This document shows positions 50,805 to 51,942 of a DNA stretch of 51,942 nt, piece after piece (positions within the stretch are counted from its first letter, which is position 1; the number at the start of each line of letters is the position of its first letter). The translations under genes were made by a program, and so were the position numbers. Below the pieces are notes generated by a model, which saw nothing but the letters and a program-made list of their open reading frames with translations, had not been told where the DNA came from and searched no databases. The stretch is from Caballeronia sp. dw_19 (lineage in GTDB: Bacteria; Pseudomonadota; Gammaproteobacteria; Burkholderiales; Burkholderiaceae), in the NCBI RefSeq assembly GCF_018449515.1, contig NZ_JAAVUQ010000048.1, positions 1 through 51,942 on the forward strand, in the 5' to 3' direction.

Positions 50805-51581
50805 ATGGCTTACGAGAATCTATTGACCGAAGTCCGCGGACGAGTCGGCTTGATCACGTTGAACCGGCCTAAGGCGCTCAACGCGCTAAACGATGCCCTG
50901 ATGGATGAGCTCGGCGTCGCGCTGAAGCAATTCGATGCCGACGAGAACATCGGCGCGATCGTGCTGACCGGCAGCGAAAAAGCGTTCGCGGCGGGGGCGG
51001 ACATCGGCATGATGGCCGGCTATTCCTATATGGACACGTTCAAGGGTGACTACATCACGCGCAACTGGGAAACGGTGCGCACTATTCGCAAGCCGATCAT
51101 TGCCGCGGTGTCAGGCTTCGCTCTTGGCGGCGGTTGTGAGCTGGCCATGATGTGCGACATCATCATTGCCGCCGATACCGCCAAGTTCGGACAACCGGAA
51201 ATCAAGCTTGGCGTGATTCCGGGTGCCGGCGGCACGCAGCGGCTGCCGCGCGCAGTGTCGAAGGCGAAGGCAATGGACATGTGCCTGACCGCGCGCATGA
51301 TGGGCGCCGAAGAGGCGGAGCGCGCGGGTTTGGTATCGCGCGTTGTGCCGGCGGCAAGCTTGTTAGACGAAGCAATGGAAGCAGCATCGATAATCGCGAG
51401 CTTCTCGCTGCCTGCGGTAATGATGGCGAAGGAGTCCGTTAATCGCGCATATGAATCGACGTTGGCAGAGGGAGTTCACTTCGAGCGGCGCATGTTCCAT
51501 TCACTCTTTGCCACTGAAGATCAGAAGGAAGGAATGGCCGCGTTTGTTGAGAAGCGGAAACCGGTTTTTAAGCACCGTTGA
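50805..51581 (+). CDS. paaF: Enoyl-CoA hydratase (PaaF-like)
   Basis: A 258-residue crotonase-family enzyme that hydrates trans-2-enoyl-CoA. Both catalytic glutamates are present: E112 in GGGCELAMMCD and E132 in FGQPEIKLGVIPGAGG, with the oxyanion loop AFAAGADI. A very strong AGGAGGA ribosome site precedes the start; an ATG four bases earlier is out of frame. A 5'-UTR hairpin (GCGCGAA/TTCGCGC, about 50766-50784) is visible. Divergence from paaN suggests it acts in phenylacetate breakdown, but it could serve general beta-oxidation. Confidence 0.88.
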   Translation: MAYENLLTEVRGRVGLITLNRPKALNALNDALMDELGVALKQFDADENIGAIVLTGSEKAFAAGADIGMMAGYSYMDTFKGDYITRNWETVRTIRKPIIAAVSGFALGGGCELAMMCDIIIAADTAKFGQPEIKLGVIPGAGGTQRLPRAVSKAKAMDMCLTARMMGAEEAERAGLVSRVVPAASLLDEAMEAASIIASFSLPAVMMAKESVNRAYESTLAEGVHFERRMFHSLFATEDQKEGMAAFVEKRKPVFKHR

Positions 51582-51597
51582 AATTCTTTTCACGAAC

Positions 51598-51663
51598 CCC
51601 TTGCGCAAGGGTGAAACGGGCACTAGAATTCCGTTCCTTCGCTTCCCAAAGAGGCGAAGGGAA
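51598..51663 (+). terminator. Hairpins after the enoyl-CoA hydratase gene
   Basis: A perfect 14-bp palindrome CCCTTGCGCAAGGG (51598-51611) and a second stem TTCCTTCGC / GCGAAGGGAA with one bulge (51634-51663). Neither is followed by a T run. They separate the hydratase gene from the rRNA promoter and may end its transcript. Confidence 0.45.
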
Positions 51664-51764
51664 GTGAGAAAGTGCAGTAAGCGTGGCGCTTAAGAGGATG
51701 CCGCAGAGCCAAGCAGGACGGGCTTCGCAGCGAATCGGAAAGTTCGGGTGAAGTAAAAAACCTG

Positions 51765-51793
51765 TTGACGAAAAGCGAAACGCACGACATAAT
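51765..51793 (+). promoter_or_regulatory. rRNA operon promoter
   Basis: TTGACG (51765-51770) and CATAAT (51788-51793) with an exact 17-bp spacer, preceded by an A-rich stretch (AAGTAAAAAA) in the UP-element position. Transcription should begin near 51800. The boxA-containing leader that follows identifies it as an rrn promoter. Confidence 0.85.
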
Positions 51794-51799
51794 CTCGTT

Positions 51800-51942
51800 T
51801 CTGTGCTGCAGAAGCAGCGACGCGAAAGCGGCAGGGTTCTGAGGGTTGGGGCTGTGCGGTGTGTAGCGAATGTTCTTTAAAAACTAACAGCCGATAAGTG
51901 TGGGCGCTTGGTGCTTGGCTTTGAGCGTGGTGGTGTTTCTTA
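51800..51942 (+). ncRNA. rRNA operon leader (5' end of rrn transcript, truncated by window)
   Basis: The stretch GTTCTTTAAAAACTAACAG followed by CCGATAAGTGTGGGCGCTTG is the conserved leader before 16S rRNA in Burkholderiaceae. It includes boxA (TGTTCTTTAAAAA, 51871-51883) and a boxC-like GTGTGGGC. The 16S gene itself (start near AGAGTTTGAT) is not reached, so it lies beyond the right edge. Confidence 0.85.
51871..51883 (+). promoter_or_regulatory. boxA antitermination site of the rrn leader
   Basis: TGTTCTTTAAAAA resembles the E. coli rrn boxA TGCTCTTTAACAA, which loads the NusB-S10 antitermination complex. Confidence 0.8.

Noticed and set aside
1..51942. CRISPR array, prophage, transposase or integron
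   Set aside because: No regularly spaced repeats, transposase motifs, integrase genes or target-site duplications were seen; the only direct repeat of note is the 17-bp pair at the paaK end.

Overview
The window is a gene-dense, GC-rich, IS-free chromosomal segment from a member of the Burkholderiaceae, most likely Paraburkholderia/Caballeronia/Burkholderia. The evidence is the gene order (hemA-prfA-prmC-grxD-ubiX and rpe-gph-trpEGDC), the split phenylacetate genes, the codon usage, and an rRNA-operon leader of Burkholderia type at the right edge. No tRNA, CRISPR array, prophage or insertion sequence was seen.

Left part (1-6.6 kb): a FAD-dependent dehydrogenase, then a three-gene minus-strand operon for hexonate/hexuronate breakdown. 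It encodes an LgoD-like L-galactonate dehydrogenase, a UxaB-like reductase and a UxaA-like altronate dehydratase, and is divergent from a FadR/GntR regulator across a region holding a 17-bp palindrome. 6.6-17.2 kb: small hypotheticals, a methyltransferase, a TetR regulator divergent from an MFS carrier across a long inverted repeat, a nitroreductase, a second MFS carrier, a short Hsp70-like ATPase, a cold-shock gene with a long leader, and an APC permease. 17.2-23.4 kb: a DODA-type dioxygenase and the minus-strand cluster hemA, prfA, prmC, grxD, ubiX (tetrapyrrole synthesis, translation termination, Fe-S and prenyl-flavin functions). It is preceded by an OmpR-type regulator whose receiver lacks the phosphoacceptor aspartate.

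23.5-36.8 kb: small membrane protein, aminopeptidase P, HAD phosphatase, AsmA/DUF748-like protein, EttA ATPase, a secreted DUF3761 protein, a DinD homologue, YchF, a UbiH-type hydroxylase, DsbC, an M61 peptidase and azoreductase. 36.8-44.1 kb: a minus-strand series rpe-gph-trpL-trpE-trpG-trpD-trpC-CYTH-ung. The 401-nt gap between gph and trpE holds a 24-codon leader peptide with three tryptophan codons (W-P-W-R-R-W), followed by an intrinsic terminator. This is a candidate transcription attenuator placed inside the operon just after gph.

44.3-51.6 kb: apaG, mltA and a small antiparallel membrane-protein ORF, then phenylacetate genes paaN, paaG, paaI, paaK (minus) divergent from an enoyl-CoA hydratase (plus) across a TetR-type palindrome. 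The ring-oxygenase genes paaABCDE are not in the window. The last 360 bases are an rRNA promoter and leader; the 16S gene itself lies beyond the edge.

The most notable signals are the trp leader/attenuator with possible translational coupling to gph, the degenerate receiver next to hemA, the complete three-step L-galactonate-to-KDG gene set, and several palindromic operators. All function calls rest on reading translated sequence and motifs by eye; no database search was run.
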